A stretch of DNA of 43,826 nt, taken from an uncultured Oscillospiraceae bacterium (GTDB lineage Bacteria > Bacillota > Clostridia > Oscillospirales > Oscillospiraceae). The stretch covers positions 1 through 43,826 of the forward strand of contig CANQJZ010000016.1 of assembly GCA_947624385.1 (NCBI GenBank), written 5' to 3'. A program made the translations under genes and the position numbers. The notes under the pieces are model-generated. The model saw nothing but the letters and a program-made list of their open reading frames with translations. It did not search any database and was not told the origin of the DNA. Shown here in pieces: positions 17,938-27,036 of the stretch (positions are counted from its first letter, which is position 1; every line of letters starts with the position of its first letter).

Positions 17938-19335
17938 ATGAAGCTGTGGCAAAAGGCGGCCGCCGCGTGCGCCGGTATCCTGGCGCTGGTGGTGGCCGTG
18001 TGCTCGGCGGCCATGCTGCTGTACGCCCGGCACACGATCTTGAACATGTCCCGCGAGCAGATCCGTGCCAAGCAGCGGGACCTGGCCATATCCTTTTCCG
18101 AGATGACCAACTACTACCGCCTGGACACGGACACCGGCCCGGTGCGCTCGTCTCTGGTGAACTACTGCTTTTCCCGCTTTGCGGACGAAAGCTCCGTCCT
18201 GATGCAAGGCGGCGAGACGGTGAGCTCCGCCCTGACCATCGACCCGTCAAAGTGGCTGGACCTGCGCCAGGCCCAGGACATGCCCGTGGACGGCCAGCGG
18301 ACCTATGAAGGGCGTATTCAGGGCCGGGATATTTTTATGGCCGGGAGCCTTGTGCATATCCGCGGGGATGAATACGCCGTGTACACCGTAGCGGACGTGA
18401 CGGACATCCACCGGGACCTGGCCGTCATGGGCGGCATCTTTCTGGCCGTGAGCCTGGCCGGCATCGCCGCGGGGGCCGGCGCGGTGACCCTTCTCATGCG
18501 CCGTGGCGCAAAGCCCCTGACGGCGCTTTCCGTCGCGGCCAGGCGCATCGCCGGCGGGGAATACCAGGTCCGGGCCGACGTGACCACGTCGGACGAGATC
18601 GGCGCCCTGGCGGCGGATTTCAACACCATGGCCGCCGCCGTGCAGACGCGGGTGGACGAGCTTACCGAGACCGCCCAGCGCCAGCGGCTTTTTATCGGCG
18701 GGGTGAACCACGAGTTCAAAACGCCCCTCACGGCCATATTGCTGCACACAAGGCTTCTGCAAAAGGTCAACCTGACCGAGGACGAAAAGGCCCGGAGCCT
18801 TTCCCACATCGAAAAGCAGTGTACCTGGCTGGAGCGGCTGACCCAAAAGCTGCTCCGGACCATCACCCTGCGGCAGGACATCGTGAAAACCCCCGTCCCC
18901 GCCCGGGAGCTCATCGACCGGGTCCTGTCCAGCACCCGGCAGATCATGTCCGACCGGGGCGTGAAGCTTCTGACCGACTGCGACGGGTCCGAGCTTCTTG
19001 TTGACCCGGACCTGATGCAGTCGCTTCTCGTCAACCTTGTGGACAACGCCGGCAAGGCATACGACCCCGGCGGCGAGGACCGCGCCGTCTGGCTCACGGT
19101 CCGGGAAAACGTCATTGAGGTCCGGGACGCGGGCCGCGGCATCCCGCCGGAGGCCCTGGCGCGTATCTTTGAGCCTTTTTACATGGTGGACAAGTCCCGC
19201 AGCAAAAAGCACGGCGGCAGCGGCCTGGGGCTTGCCCTGGCCAGGCAGATCGCGGACGCCCACGGGGCGACGCTGGCCGTGACCAGTACATTGGGGGAGG
19301 GGACCACGTTCCGCGTGGAGCTTCCGGCGGGATAA
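17938..19335 (+). CDS. Membrane sensor histidine kinase
   Basis: A 465-residue kinase. Membrane helix 1 is about 8-30, followed by an extracytoplasmic sensor loop of about 130 residues with no recognised ligand motif, helix 2 about 162-187, a HAMP linker, HisKA with phospho-acceptor H258 in GGVNHEFKTPLTAIL, and an ATPase domain with N box LLVNLVDNAGKAYDP, G1 box VRDAGRGIP, F box FEPFYMVDKSRS and G2 box GGSGLGLALA. All catalytic boxes are intact. It is paired with the response regulator directly upstream. Context suggests it monitors the cell envelope or the surface lipoproteins around it. Confidence 0.93.
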   Translation: MKLWQKAAAACAGILALVVAVCSAAMLLYARHTILNMSREQIRAKQRDLAISFSEMTNYYRLDTDTGPVRSSLVNYCFSRFADESSVLMQGGETVSSALTIDPSKWLDLRQAQDMPVDGQRTYEGRIQGRDIFMAGSLVHIRGDEYAVYTVADVTDIHRDLAVMGGIFLAVSLAGIAAGAGAVTLLMRRGAKPLTALSVAARRIAGGEYQVRADVTTSDEIGALAADFNTMAAAVQTRVDELTETAQRQRLFIGGVNHEFKTPLTAILLHTRLLQKVNLTEDEKARSLSHIEKQCTWLERLTQKLLRTITLRQDIVKTPVPARELIDRVLSSTRQIMSDRGVKLLTDCDGSELLVDPDLMQSLLVNLVDNAGKAYDPGGEDRAVWLTVRENVIEVRDAGRGIPPEALARIFEPFYMVDKSRSKKHGGSGLGLALARQIADAHGATLAVTSTLGEGTTFRVELPAG

Positions 19336-19348
19336 GAAAGAAATAACA
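19332..19348 (+). promoter_or_regulatory. Predicted response-regulator site B
   Basis: ATAAGA-N5-ATAACA, overlapping the kinase stop codon. It is nearly identical to the site before the regulator gene and also ends exactly 43 nt before a -10 element. Predicted to drive the lipoprotein 3-4-5 unit. Confidence 0.55.
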
Positions 19349-19391
19349 AAGAGAAAAGATGCGGTTGATAGTTTTTCCGTCCGCCCTCCGG

Positions 19392-19397
19392 CATAAT
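19392..19397 (+). promoter_or_regulatory. -10 element (CATAAT) of the lipoprotein 3-5 unit
   Basis: CATAAT, one mismatch from consensus, 30 nt upstream of the start codon. No good -35 stands at 16-18 bp; TTGATA at 19365 is 21 bp away. This fits an activator-dependent promoter using site B. Confidence 0.5.
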
Positions 19398-19427
19398 GGG
19401 CCTATCCCGACAAAGGAGGACAACGGC

Positions 19428-20861
19428 ATGAAAAGATTTCTGCCCTTTGTTTTGCTGCTGGCCCTGGCGCTGACCGGGTGCCAGAAGACCCCGGAGGAAG
19501 GCATCGTCAAGGGCAAGAGCAGCGACGCGCTCATCGAAAAGGCCCAGGCCGAACCCGGCCAGGGCTCGCTGGCCGAAAAGCTGAACGCCCCGGAGCATTA
19601 CGAGGACGCGTTTTCCAACGAAAGCGGCGCGCTGACCGTGACCATCGACGCGGACGTGACCGTCCCCGACGCGGACAAGATCCCCATCTGGCGGGTGGAG
19701 GACGGTACCATCACCCAGGCCCAGGCGGACGCGCTCATCAAGGGACTGGTCCACACCACGCTCTACGACCCCGACAGGCCGCTCACCAAATCGGAGATCG
19801 CGGACCAGATCGTCCAGGCCAAGCAGAAGCTGGCCGAGGGGCCCAGCGAACAGGAAGAGGGCGCGCTCTATCTGATCGCCGGCGGCGAATCGGGCGAGAG
19901 CAGCCCGATGACCTGGGAGCAGTACATGCAGGACAAGGTGGACCGGCTCACCGAGCAGTACGAGAACGCCCCGGAGACGTCGGAGCCCCAGCCCATCACC
20001 GGCCAGTTCGAGCCGCTGGACGAAAACGCCGAGAGCATTTCGGGCAAGGGCTACGAAGACGGCGTGGGCTATGAATCCCTGTCCATCTCCAACAGCCGCT
20101 GGCAGACCGGCATGTCCGTCGCCCACTACTACCGGGGGGACACCGACACATACGCCTCCGGCACCCAGTCGTCCCGGGATGAAATTGCCCAACGCTACCC
20201 GGACTTTGATTTGAACACCCTGCCGGAGATCGAGATAACGGAGCAGGAGGCGGCGGCGCTGGGCGACGCGCTGGTGGACACGCTGGGTATCCCCGGCATG
20301 CGTCTTTACTCCGCCCGGAAGCTCTATGACACCGCCGGGCTTGCGTTCCCGGACCGGAGCATGCCCCTTAAATGCCGCTGGGTGCTGGAATATACCCGGG
20401 TGGTGGACGGCGTGCCCATCACCTATACGGATGACGCGCTGATGTTCACCTGGCAGGAGGACGGGACGTTCCAGATCCCCTGGACGTATGAGACCCTGAC
20501 GGTGTACGTGGGCGACGACGGCATCGAGGAACTGCGCTGGGAAGCGCCCTGTACGCTGACGGAGACGGTGACGGAGGACTCGGCGCTGATGGCCTTTGAC
20601 GACATCATGGACATCTTCCAGAAGATGTATCTGGTGGAGCAGGACGGCATGGAGGCGGACGTGACGGTCACCGACATCCGCCTGGGCTATATGCGGGTGC
20701 TAAAGCAGGACGAGCAGGGCGTGGGGCTTCTTGTCCCGGTGTGGGACTTTTTCGGGAGCGTTTCCTATGAAAACGAATTGGGCTATGCCCAGCCGGGCGC
20801 CAGCCTTCTCACGATAAACGCCATCGACGGCTCCATCATCGACCGGTCCCAGGGCTACTGA
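19428..20861 (+). CDS. Lipoprotein paralogue 3 (DUF6034-like, second subfamily)
   Basis: A 477-residue lipoprotein: signal MKRFLPFVLLLALALTGC, lipid cysteine at C18, then QKTPEEGIVKGKSSDALIEK. The second subfamily is marked by APEHYEDAFSNES, the VTVPDADK block, GLLVPVWDFFG and the C-terminus LLTINAIDGSIIDRSQGY. AAAGGAGG lies 8 nt before the ATG, chosen over an upstream in-frame codon at 19359 that lacks these. It is the first gene of a unit with paralogues 4 and 5, downstream of site B. Unknown function; the repeated aromatic WDFFG and strand-rich C-terminal half suggest a ligand-binding beta domain. Confidence 0.85.
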   Translation: MKRFLPFVLLLALALTGCQKTPEEGIVKGKSSDALIEKAQAEPGQGSLAEKLNAPEHYEDAFSNESGALTVTIDADVTVPDADKIPIWRVEDGTITQAQADALIKGLVHTTLYDPDRPLTKSEIADQIVQAKQKLAEGPSEQEEGALYLIAGGESGESSPMTWEQYMQDKVDRLTEQYENAPETSEPQPITGQFEPLDENAESISGKGYEDGVGYESLSISNSRWQTGMSVAHYYRGDTDTYASGTQSSRDEIAQRYPDFDLNTLPEIEITEQEAAALGDALVDTLGIPGMRLYSARKLYDTAGLAFPDRSMPLKCRWVLEYTRVVDGVPITYTDDALMFTWQEDGTFQIPWTYETLTVYVGDDGIEELRWEAPCTLTETVTEDSALMAFDDIMDIFQKMYLVEQDGMEADVTVTDIRLGYMRVLKQDEQGVGLLVPVWDFFGSVSYENELGYAQPGASLLTINAIDGSIIDRSQGY

Positions 20862-21063
20862 GGGAGGCGCGGATATGAAACGAACACTTGCATTTGCGCT
20901 GGCCCTGGCCCTTCTGCTGGCCGCCGGGTGCCAGAGCACCCCGGAGGAGGGCATCGTCAAGGGCAAGAGCAGCGCCGCGCTCATCGAGAAAGCGAGCGCC
21001 CAGACCGGCGGCGCGCTGGCCCAGCGGATAGACGCCCCGGAACATTACGCCGCCGCGTTTTCC
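20817..21063 (+). repeat. Duplicated block, copy 1
   Basis: About 247 bp spanning the end of paralogue 3, the intergenic GAGGGAGGCGCGGATATGAA and the first 63 codons of paralogue 4. It is nearly identical to 22243-22489, with scattered third-position changes. Similarity falls sharply after GCGTTTTCC. Confidence 0.85.
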
Positions 21064-22287
21064 GGCCAGAACGGAGAGCTGACCGTCACCGTGGACGCCG
21101 ACGTTATCATCCCCGAGGCGGAGCGTGTTCCCATTGTCGAGGTCACGGCCACGGATATCACCCAGACCCAGGCGGACGCGCTGATGGAGCAGCTTCTCCA
21201 AAGCACGCTCCATTCCCCCGACCAGCCTCTGACCAAGGACGAGATCACGGAAGCTCTTCTGCTGGCCCGGCAGGAGCAGACCATGGGGCCTGTGGAGAGC
21301 GACGCGGAATTATATCAGATCTACCAGTATGAGGGCCGGGAGGTATGGGAGAAGGCCCTGCAGGAGAAGATCGACGTGCTGGAAGCGGAATACGACCAGG
21401 CCCCAGAGACGGTGGAGGCGGAGCCTATCTCCGGCGTTTTTACGGACCGGGGCGACGGCATGATGCAGATCGAGGGCGTGAACCGCTCGCAGGAGATCGG
21501 CTACGAGGCCATTCGTATCGCCAACTATCCCAGCGGCCAGGGCTTCAGTTCGGCCTTTTACAGTTGGAATGTTGCGGACGACGGCCTGGACATTTCCTAT
21601 GCCTCGGCCGGGGAAATGGCCCGATACGCGCCCGATACGGACCTGGCGCAGGTGCCGGATGTGACGATCGCGGAGGATGCGGCGCAAAGTCTGTGCGACA
21701 GCGCTGTGCAGGCGTTGGGTATTCCCGGCATGGGCCGCTGGTCCGTCCGCAAGGCGTACAGCGTCAGCCCGCTGCTCCCCACCCGGTGCTGCTGGGAGGT
21801 GCGCTATACCCGGCAGGTGAACGGTGTTCCCATCACCTGTACAAACGATTCCTACGTGTCCATGAACGTCACCGCGGACGGGGCGTATCAGGTCCCCTGG
21901 CCATATGAATCCCTGGCCTTCTACGTCAACGACGCCGGTATCGTGGGCATGAAGTGGTTGTCCCCCTATGACATTGGCGAGGCCGTCACGGAGGATTCGT
22001 CCCTGCTGGACTTTGCCGATGTGATGGGCGTGTTCGAGAAGATGTACATCGTGGACAACAACGGCCTGAAGGCGGACGTGACCATTGACGCCATCCGCCT
22101 GGGCTACGCCCGTATCCTGAAGCAGGACGAGTTCGGCGTTGGGCTGCTTGTCCCAGTGTGGGACTTTTTCGGGACAATAACAGGCGAAAACGGGACAATA
22201 CGGGACAAGTGGGACGACCCGGACGCCAGCCTTCTCACCATAAACGCCATCGACGGCAGCATCATCGACCGGTCCCAGGGCTACTGA
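20875..22287 (+). CDS. Lipoprotein paralogue 4 (DUF6034-like, second subfamily)
   Basis: A 470-residue lipoprotein with signal MKRTLAFALALALLLAAGC, lipid cysteine at C19, followed by QSTPEEGIVKGKSSAALIEK. The first 63 residues are almost identical to paralogue 5, after which the sequences diverge (FSGQNGELTVTVDADVIIP). It ends with the shared LLTINAIDGSIIDRSQGY. GGGAGG lies 8 nt before the ATG, 13 nt after the stop of paralogue 3, so the genes are cotranscribed. The near-identical ends suggest tandem duplication followed by gene conversion. Confidence 0.85.
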   Translation: MKRTLAFALALALLLAAGCQSTPEEGIVKGKSSAALIEKASAQTGGALAQRIDAPEHYAAAFSGQNGELTVTVDADVIIPEAERVPIVEVTATDITQTQADALMEQLLQSTLHSPDQPLTKDEITEALLLARQEQTMGPVESDAELYQIYQYEGREVWEKALQEKIDVLEAEYDQAPETVEAEPISGVFTDRGDGMMQIEGVNRSQEIGYEAIRIANYPSGQGFSSAFYSWNVADDGLDISYASAGEMARYAPDTDLAQVPDVTIAEDAAQSLCDSAVQALGIPGMGRWSVRKAYSVSPLLPTRCCWEVRYTRQVNGVPITCTNDSYVSMNVTADGAYQVPWPYESLAFYVNDAGIVGMKWLSPYDIGEAVTEDSSLLDFADVMGVFEKMYIVDNNGLKADVTIDAIRLGYARILKQDEFGVGLLVPVWDFFGTITGENGTIRDKWDDPDASLLTINAIDGSIIDRSQGY

Positions 22288-22489
22288 GGGAGGCGCGGAT
22301 ATGAAGAGAACACTTGCATTTGCGCTGGCCCTGGCCCTGCTTCTCGCCGCCGGCTGCCAGAGCACCCCGGAGGAAGGCATCGTCAAGGGCAAGAGCAGCG
22401 CCGCGCTCATCGAAAAGGCGAGCGCCCAGACCGGCGGCGCGCTGGCCCAGCGGATAGACGCCCCGGAGCATTACGCCGCCGCGTTTTCC
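22243..22489 (+). repeat. Duplicated block, copy 2
   Basis: Partner of 20817-21063, offset 1426 bp. It covers the end of paralogue 4, the intergenic stretch and the first 63 codons of paralogue 5. Confidence 0.85.
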
Positions 22490-23731
22490 AATGAGAGCGA
22501 CACGCTGCACGTGACCGTGGACGCGGCCGTGACTGTCCCGGACGCGGACAAGGTCCCCATCATCCGGGTCAAGCCCGCCCACATCACCCAGGCGCAGACA
22601 GACGTGCTCATGGACAGGCTTGTTCAGGGCGAGCTTTACGAGTTTGAAACGCCCAGGACCAAATCGGAGATCGCCGACCAGATCGTGGCCGTCAAGCAGC
22701 AGATCGCCCAGGGTCCCCCAGCCGAGGAGGCGGGTACGCGCTATACGACCGACGAGGGCCAGCTCACCTGGGAGGAATATATGGAACAGGTGTACCTGCC
22801 GATCCTTCAGGAGCAGTACGACGCCGCGCCGGAGACGGCGGAGCCCCGGCTCGCCACGGGCCAGCTCACCGACGACGGCTCCGGCCTGAAGTCGGCCGGG
22901 GGCGTGAACACCACGGACGAGCTTGGCTGGGAGTCTCTGGTCGTCTACGACAGCGAGAACATGGACATTCCGCCCTCCGCCATGTACGTCCGGGCGGATG
23001 CGGAAGGGTTCATCTTTTCCTACAACACGGCGGAGCAGTTCAGCCAGACCGTGGACTACGCCGGCGTGGACATCGACGACCTGGCCCCCGTGACCGTCAC
23101 GGAGGCGGAGGCCCAGACCATGTGCGACGCCGTGGTGCAGGCGCTGGATATCCCCGACATGACCCTGTATGCCGCCGCGAAGAAATACGGCGGCGGCAGG
23201 GAGGCGCCCCGGTGCTGCTGGGAGATGCAATACACCCGCAATATCGGCGGCGTGCCCGTGGCCTATACTGGCTATTCGGTGGGGCTGCCCGACCTTCCCG
23301 CCGGGGCGTCCGCCGCGGAGGCGGTCTACATCGCCCCCTGGAATTATGAAAAGCTCAACTTCTACGTGAACGACGACGGCATCGTGGGCATGGACTGGCA
23401 AAGCCCCTGCCAGCTCACCGACACTGTGACTGAGGACGCGGCACTCATGGACTTTGCCGACGTGACAGACATCTTCCAGAAGATGTTCGCGGTCAAGTAC
23501 GATGGCGAGGACATGGACGTGACCATCGACGCCGTGCGCCTGAGCTATATGCGGGTCAGCGAGCAGGACAAAAACTACACCGGCCTTCTTGTGCCCGTCT
23601 GGGACTTTTACGGCTCCCAGACCTGGACCCTGGGAAACGGCGAGCCCTATACCTTCTATGACCCTGACGCCAGCCTTCTCACCATAAACGCCATCGACGG
23701 CAGCATCATCGACCGGTCGCTGGGCTACTGA
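22301..23731 (+). CDS. Lipoprotein paralogue 5 (DUF6034-like, second subfamily)
   Basis: A 476-residue lipoprotein that appears mosaic. Residues 1-63 are nearly identical to paralogue 4, but the next block (FSNES, VTVPDADKVPIIRV) is closer to paralogue 3. It keeps the subfamily landmarks TKSEIADQIVAVKQ, GLLVPVWDFYG and LLTINAIDGSIIDRSLGY. Lipid cysteine C19. It starts 13 nt after paralogue 4 with the same ribosome site, and is the last gene of the 3-4-5 unit; site C follows within 2 nt of its stop. Function unknown. Confidence 0.85.
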   Translation: MKRTLAFALALALLLAAGCQSTPEEGIVKGKSSAALIEKASAQTGGALAQRIDAPEHYAAAFSNESDTLHVTVDAAVTVPDADKVPIIRVKPAHITQAQTDVLMDRLVQGELYEFETPRTKSEIADQIVAVKQQIAQGPPAEEAGTRYTTDEGQLTWEEYMEQVYLPILQEQYDAAPETAEPRLATGQLTDDGSGLKSAGGVNTTDELGWESLVVYDSENMDIPPSAMYVRADAEGFIFSYNTAEQFSQTVDYAGVDIDDLAPVTVTEAEAQTMCDAVVQALDIPDMTLYAAAKKYGGGREAPRCCWEMQYTRNIGGVPVAYTGYSVGLPDLPAGASAAEAVYIAPWNYEKLNFYVNDDGIVGMDWQSPCQLTDTVTEDAALMDFADVTDIFQKMFAVKYDGEDMDVTIDAVRLSYMRVSEQDKNYTGLLVPVWDFYGSQTWTLGNGEPYTFYDPDASLLTINAIDGSIIDRSLGY

Positions 23732-23732
23732 C

Positions 23733-23749
23733 TTAAGAAATTCTTAAGA
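23733..23749 (+). promoter_or_regulatory. Predicted response-regulator site C
   Basis: TTAAGA-N5-TTAAGA, a perfect direct repeat with 11-bp period that is also palindromic (CTTAAGAA-A-TTCTTAAG). It resembles sites A and B but has different flanks. The best downstream -10 is TGGGATATT (hexamer at 23780), 30 nt away rather than 43. Predicted to control the paralogue 6/ABC unit. Confidence 0.42.
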
Positions 23750-23849
23750 CTTTCCCTGAAATAAAACCCCCTTCTGTGGGATATTCCCTGTGACGGACAG
23801 GCCCGCTCGTTCGTCTAACAACAGAGATATCCAAAAGGAGGTTCGACCC

Positions 23850-25355
23850 ATGAAAAAGCGCGTCATTGCCGTCCTGGCGGCCATCGTACTGGTACTGAGC
23901 GGCTGTCAGGCCACGCCGGAAAAGGGCGTTGTCAACAGCAAGAACGACGGGGCCTTCCAGGCGGCTTTGGAGGACAAGGCCAGCCCCACTGCGGCCCTGA
24001 ACACGGACCAGCCCCCGGCGGTGGAAGCCCAGACCACGGCGGCGCCCACGGTCTACGAGGACACCTTCGACGGTCAGCAGGGAGGCAGCGGCGTCACGTT
24101 CCACGTCAAGGTCGCGGAGCCCGCCGTTCCCGGTCCCATGTCAGTGCTGCGGGTCCGGCCGTTGGAGCTGACCGGCGAGCTGGTCCGGCAGGTGACACAG
24201 GTGTTTTACGGCGACGGGCCCGTCAACGAGCTCACCGGCCAGATGAGCCGGGCCGAGGTGGAACAGGCCCTGCTGGACGAAAAGCAGGAGTACGCCGACT
24301 GGCAGTATCGCATTGAGCAGGACCCCACCATCGACGCGGACGACCGGGACTATGTGCGCGCCAGCTTTGAGGACCGTATCGCCCGGCTGGAGGACGCCTA
24401 CGCCGCCGCGCCGGAGACGGTGGAGCAAAAGCCCCTGGACTGGCAGTTTCACCCCCAGAGCTATTATCCCGACTACTACGGCGGGGAGGACCTGGGCCAC
24501 CAGTACATGAAGGGCCTGGGCCAGTATAACGGCAAGGACTACGAGCTGAGCGCCGTCAAGCGGCTGGGGACCGATTATTCTGTCCAGCGGCTGGGGGTCT
24601 GGCCCTATGTGCCCCCGGCCATGGCGGACGCGCTGTACGACCAACAGGCCGAGACGGAGCCGCCGGCGGTGGACATGGACGCGGCCCGGGCAAGGGCATT
24701 GGAACTGGTGAACGACATGGGCGTGGGGGAGTTTGCCGTGGTGCCGGACATTGCCATGGAGGCCGCCAATGACAACATGAGCTTTGACCCCAACACCGTC
24801 GTGCTAACCCCGGCCTATAACGGCGTGCCCCTGACCTTCCACTTCGGCGGGTTCAACATCGCCTCCAAAGGCGGCGACGAGTACGCCTCCACCTACGGCT
24901 ATGAGTACATGACCTTCAGCTTCGACGAGACGGGTGTCACGGGCTTTGGCTGGGAGAACATGCACCAGGTGGTCCAGACCGAAAACGACAACGTGGCCCT
25001 GCTGCCCTTCGCCGACGTGCTCGCCGCCGCCGAGGACCAGATGCGCGTGATGGACCTGGAGCGCAGCGGCCTGATAACGCAGGGCGTCGCTTTGCGCATC
25101 GACGTGACGGACGTGGCCTTGGGCATGAGCCGTATCCGGATGAAGGACAGCGCCACGGACTATTACATCACCCCTACTTACACCTTCTACGGCACCGCCA
25201 CCTACTGCGACGAAAACGGCGAGCCGATACAGTTCCCCGTCTACGACGAGCAGGGCAACGAGACCGGCGAGACGGAGACCTTCCAACAGGTCACGGAGCT
25301 TGTGGTGATCAACGCCGTAGACGGCACCGCCATCGACGTGTGGAAAGGATACTGA
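23850..25355 (+). CDS. Lipoprotein paralogue 6 (DUF6034-like, first subfamily)
   Basis: A 501-residue lipoprotein: signal MKKRVIAVLAAIVLVLSGC, lipid cysteine C19, then QATPEKGVVNSKNDGAFQAA and a Thr/Ala/Pro linker (about 45-68). It shares YEDTF, WQFHPQSYYPD and the C-terminal LVVINAVDGTAIDVWKGY with paralogues 1 and 2. AAAAGGAGG precedes the ATG. It lies 20 nt upstream of the first permease gene and opens the ABC transporter unit. That position suggests that at least this member works with the transporter, perhaps as a surface partner or cargo. This is inference. Confidence 0.85.
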   Translation: MKKRVIAVLAAIVLVLSGCQATPEKGVVNSKNDGAFQAALEDKASPTAALNTDQPPAVEAQTTAAPTVYEDTFDGQQGGSGVTFHVKVAEPAVPGPMSVLRVRPLELTGELVRQVTQVFYGDGPVNELTGQMSRAEVEQALLDEKQEYADWQYRIEQDPTIDADDRDYVRASFEDRIARLEDAYAAAPETVEQKPLDWQFHPQSYYPDYYGGEDLGHQYMKGLGQYNGKDYELSAVKRLGTDYSVQRLGVWPYVPPAMADALYDQQAETEPPAVDMDAARARALELVNDMGVGEFAVVPDIAMEAANDNMSFDPNTVVLTPAYNGVPLTFHFGGFNIASKGGDEYASTYGYEYMTFSFDETGVTGFGWENMHQVVQTENDNVALLPFADVLAAAEDQMRVMDLERSGLITQGVALRIDVTDVALGMSRIRMKDSATDYYITPTYTFYGTATYCDENGEPIQFPVYDEQGNETGETETFQQVTELVVINAVDGTAIDVWKGY

Positions 25356-25375
25356 CCGAGGCAAAAGGAGGGCAT

Positions 25376-26140
25376 ATGAGAAACACCATCTACTCCGGCG
25401 TCCGGCAGAGTGTATGCTCCGCCCGGTTCTGGCTGGGCGCGGTGTTTATCGCGCTGGTGCTGTTTCTGTCCTCCGCCGACGCGGTGACGGAGGCGTTTCG
25501 CTCGGAGGAACCGCTGGCATACGGCTACCACGGGGACTTCATATTGAAGGCCCTGGACGCGGACGCGCTGACCATATGCCTGCCCATCGTGTGCGCCCTG
25601 CCATACGCGGCCAGCTTTGTGGACGACGTAAAAACCGGGTTTTTGAAGCTCTATATCCACCGCACCAGCCACCGGGGCTACATATTGGGCAAGGCGGCGG
25701 GGTGTCTGGTGTCCGGCGGGCTGGGCATCGTGCTGGGCCTGTGGCTGGCCTACGGCGTGTCCGCGGCGGTGTTTGCGCCTATGGAGGGGCCGCCGGACCC
25801 GAACGTGCCTGCGCCGGAATACGCCGTGACGCTGCTCAGAAACTGCGGGCTCATCTTCCTCTCCGGCGGGTTCTGGTCGCTGTTCGGCATGACCATGAGC
25901 GCGCTGATGGCCAGCAAGTACATCGCCTACGCCGCGCCGTTCATCTTTTACTATGTGCTCATAATCTTATGCGAGCGGTATTTCACCGCCCTGTACGTGG
26001 TCTATCCCAAGGCGTGGCTGAACCCCGGCGAGGAATGGACCATGGGCCGGTGGGGTCCGGCGCTGGTGATCATGGAGCTGATCGTATGTACGGCCCTGGG
26101 CTTTGGGGCCGCCGTGAGAAAGAGGGTGCGGGGCCTATGA
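25376..26140 (+). CDS. ABC-2-like membrane permease subunit, first
   Basis: A 254-residue integral membrane protein with about six hydrophobic helices (near 18-35, 60-80, 105-130, 150-175, 180-200 and 220-245) and the short N-terminal cytoplasmic lead MRNTIYSGVRQSVCSARFW typical of ABC-2-type permeases. No catalytic motif. AAAAGGAGGG lies just before the ATG. Its stop overlaps the next start (ATGA). Together with the next gene it probably forms a heterodimeric channel powered by the downstream ATPase. Substrate unknown; relatives move lantibiotics, drugs or lipids. Confidence 0.8.
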   Translation: MRNTIYSGVRQSVCSARFWLGAVFIALVLFLSSADAVTEAFRSEEPLAYGYHGDFILKALDADALTICLPIVCALPYAASFVDDVKTGFLKLYIHRTSHRGYILGKAAGCLVSGGLGIVLGLWLAYGVSAAVFAPMEGPPDPNVPAPEYAVTLLRNCGLIFLSGGFWSLFGMTMSALMASKYIAYAAPFIFYYVLIILCERYFTALYVVYPKAWLNPGEEWTMGRWGPALVIMELIVCTALGFGAAVRKRVRGL

Positions 26141-27033
26141 CAGCAACGCGGCAGGTCATGTCCGTGGTGGCCTATAACTTCCGCCAGTGGCGGCGCAATC
26201 CCCGTATTCTGGTGACCTTCGCCCTGGCGTTCATATTGAGCTTTTTGCTCAGCGACAAGGCGGTCAATTTTGCCGTGGAGCACAGGACCACCATGCAGCT
26301 GGCCGAGCCGTTCATATGGACCTTCGGCGACAGCAACTCCATCCTGCTCATATCTCTGCTTCTCATCCTGCTGTTCACGGACATGCCCTTTTTGTCCTCC
26401 GGCACGCCCTTTTTCCTCATGCGTATCGACCGGGCCAAATGGATCACGGGCCAGCTGGTCTATACCATGCTGGCGACGGCGCTGTTTCTGCTGTTCGTGC
26501 TGGCCTCCACTGTGGCGGTCAGCATGCGGCAATCCTACGTGGGCGACGTGTGGAGCGAGACGGCGGCCATTTTGGGCTACTCCGGCGCGGGCAAGGAAAT
26601 TGCCCTGCCGGCCCTGGTGAAGACGTTGGAGATGAGCTTTCCTTACCGGTGCATGGTCACCATCTTCGGCCTGATGCTGTGCTACTCGGTGGTGATGGTG
26701 TTCATCATGCTTGTGTGCAACCTGACCCGCGGCGGCGCGGCGGGCATCGTCAGCGGCTTTGCCTTCAGCGTGTTCGGACTGCTGTTAAAGCCGGAGACCA
26801 TCAAGACGGTGTTCCAGCTGCCGGACGAGATGTTCTATAAGGCCAACGTGGCGGTGGGGTGGCTGTCGCCCCTGAACCAGGCCACGTACCACATGCACAA
26901 CTTCGGCTACGACCTGCTGCCAAGGCTGTGGCAGTCCTTCGCCATCTTCGGCGCTTTGATGCTGCTGGGGTATATTCTGGCCCTCGTCGCCATTCGCAGG
27001 TATAATTTCGTCTTCACGGGAACGGAGGGGTGA
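26137..27033 (+). CDS. ABC-2-like membrane permease subunit, second
   Basis: A 298-residue membrane protein with about six helices, including FALAFILSFLL (28-38), LLISLLLILLF, LVYTMLATALFLLFVLAST and a C-terminal FGALMLLGYILALVAI. The start at 26137 overlaps the previous stop by 4 nt, and the earlier in-frame region is rejected because it lies inside the first permease gene. The ATPase gene begins 3 nt after its stop. Sequence similarity to the first permease is low, so the pair would be a heterodimer. Unknown substrate. Confidence 0.8.
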   Translation: MTATRQVMSVVAYNFRQWRRNPRILVTFALAFILSFLLSDKAVNFAVEHRTTMQLAEPFIWTFGDSNSILLISLLLILLFTDMPFLSSGTPFFLMRIDRAKWITGQLVYTMLATALFLLFVLASTVAVSMRQSYVGDVWSETAAILGYSGAGKEIALPALVKTLEMSFPYRCMVTIFGLMLCYSVVMVFIMLVCNLTRGGAAGIVSGFAFSVFGLLLKPETIKTVFQLPDEMFYKANVAVGWLSPLNQATYHMHNFGYDLLPRLWQSFAIFGALMLLGYILALVAIRRYNFVFTGTEG

Positions 27034-27036
27034 ACC

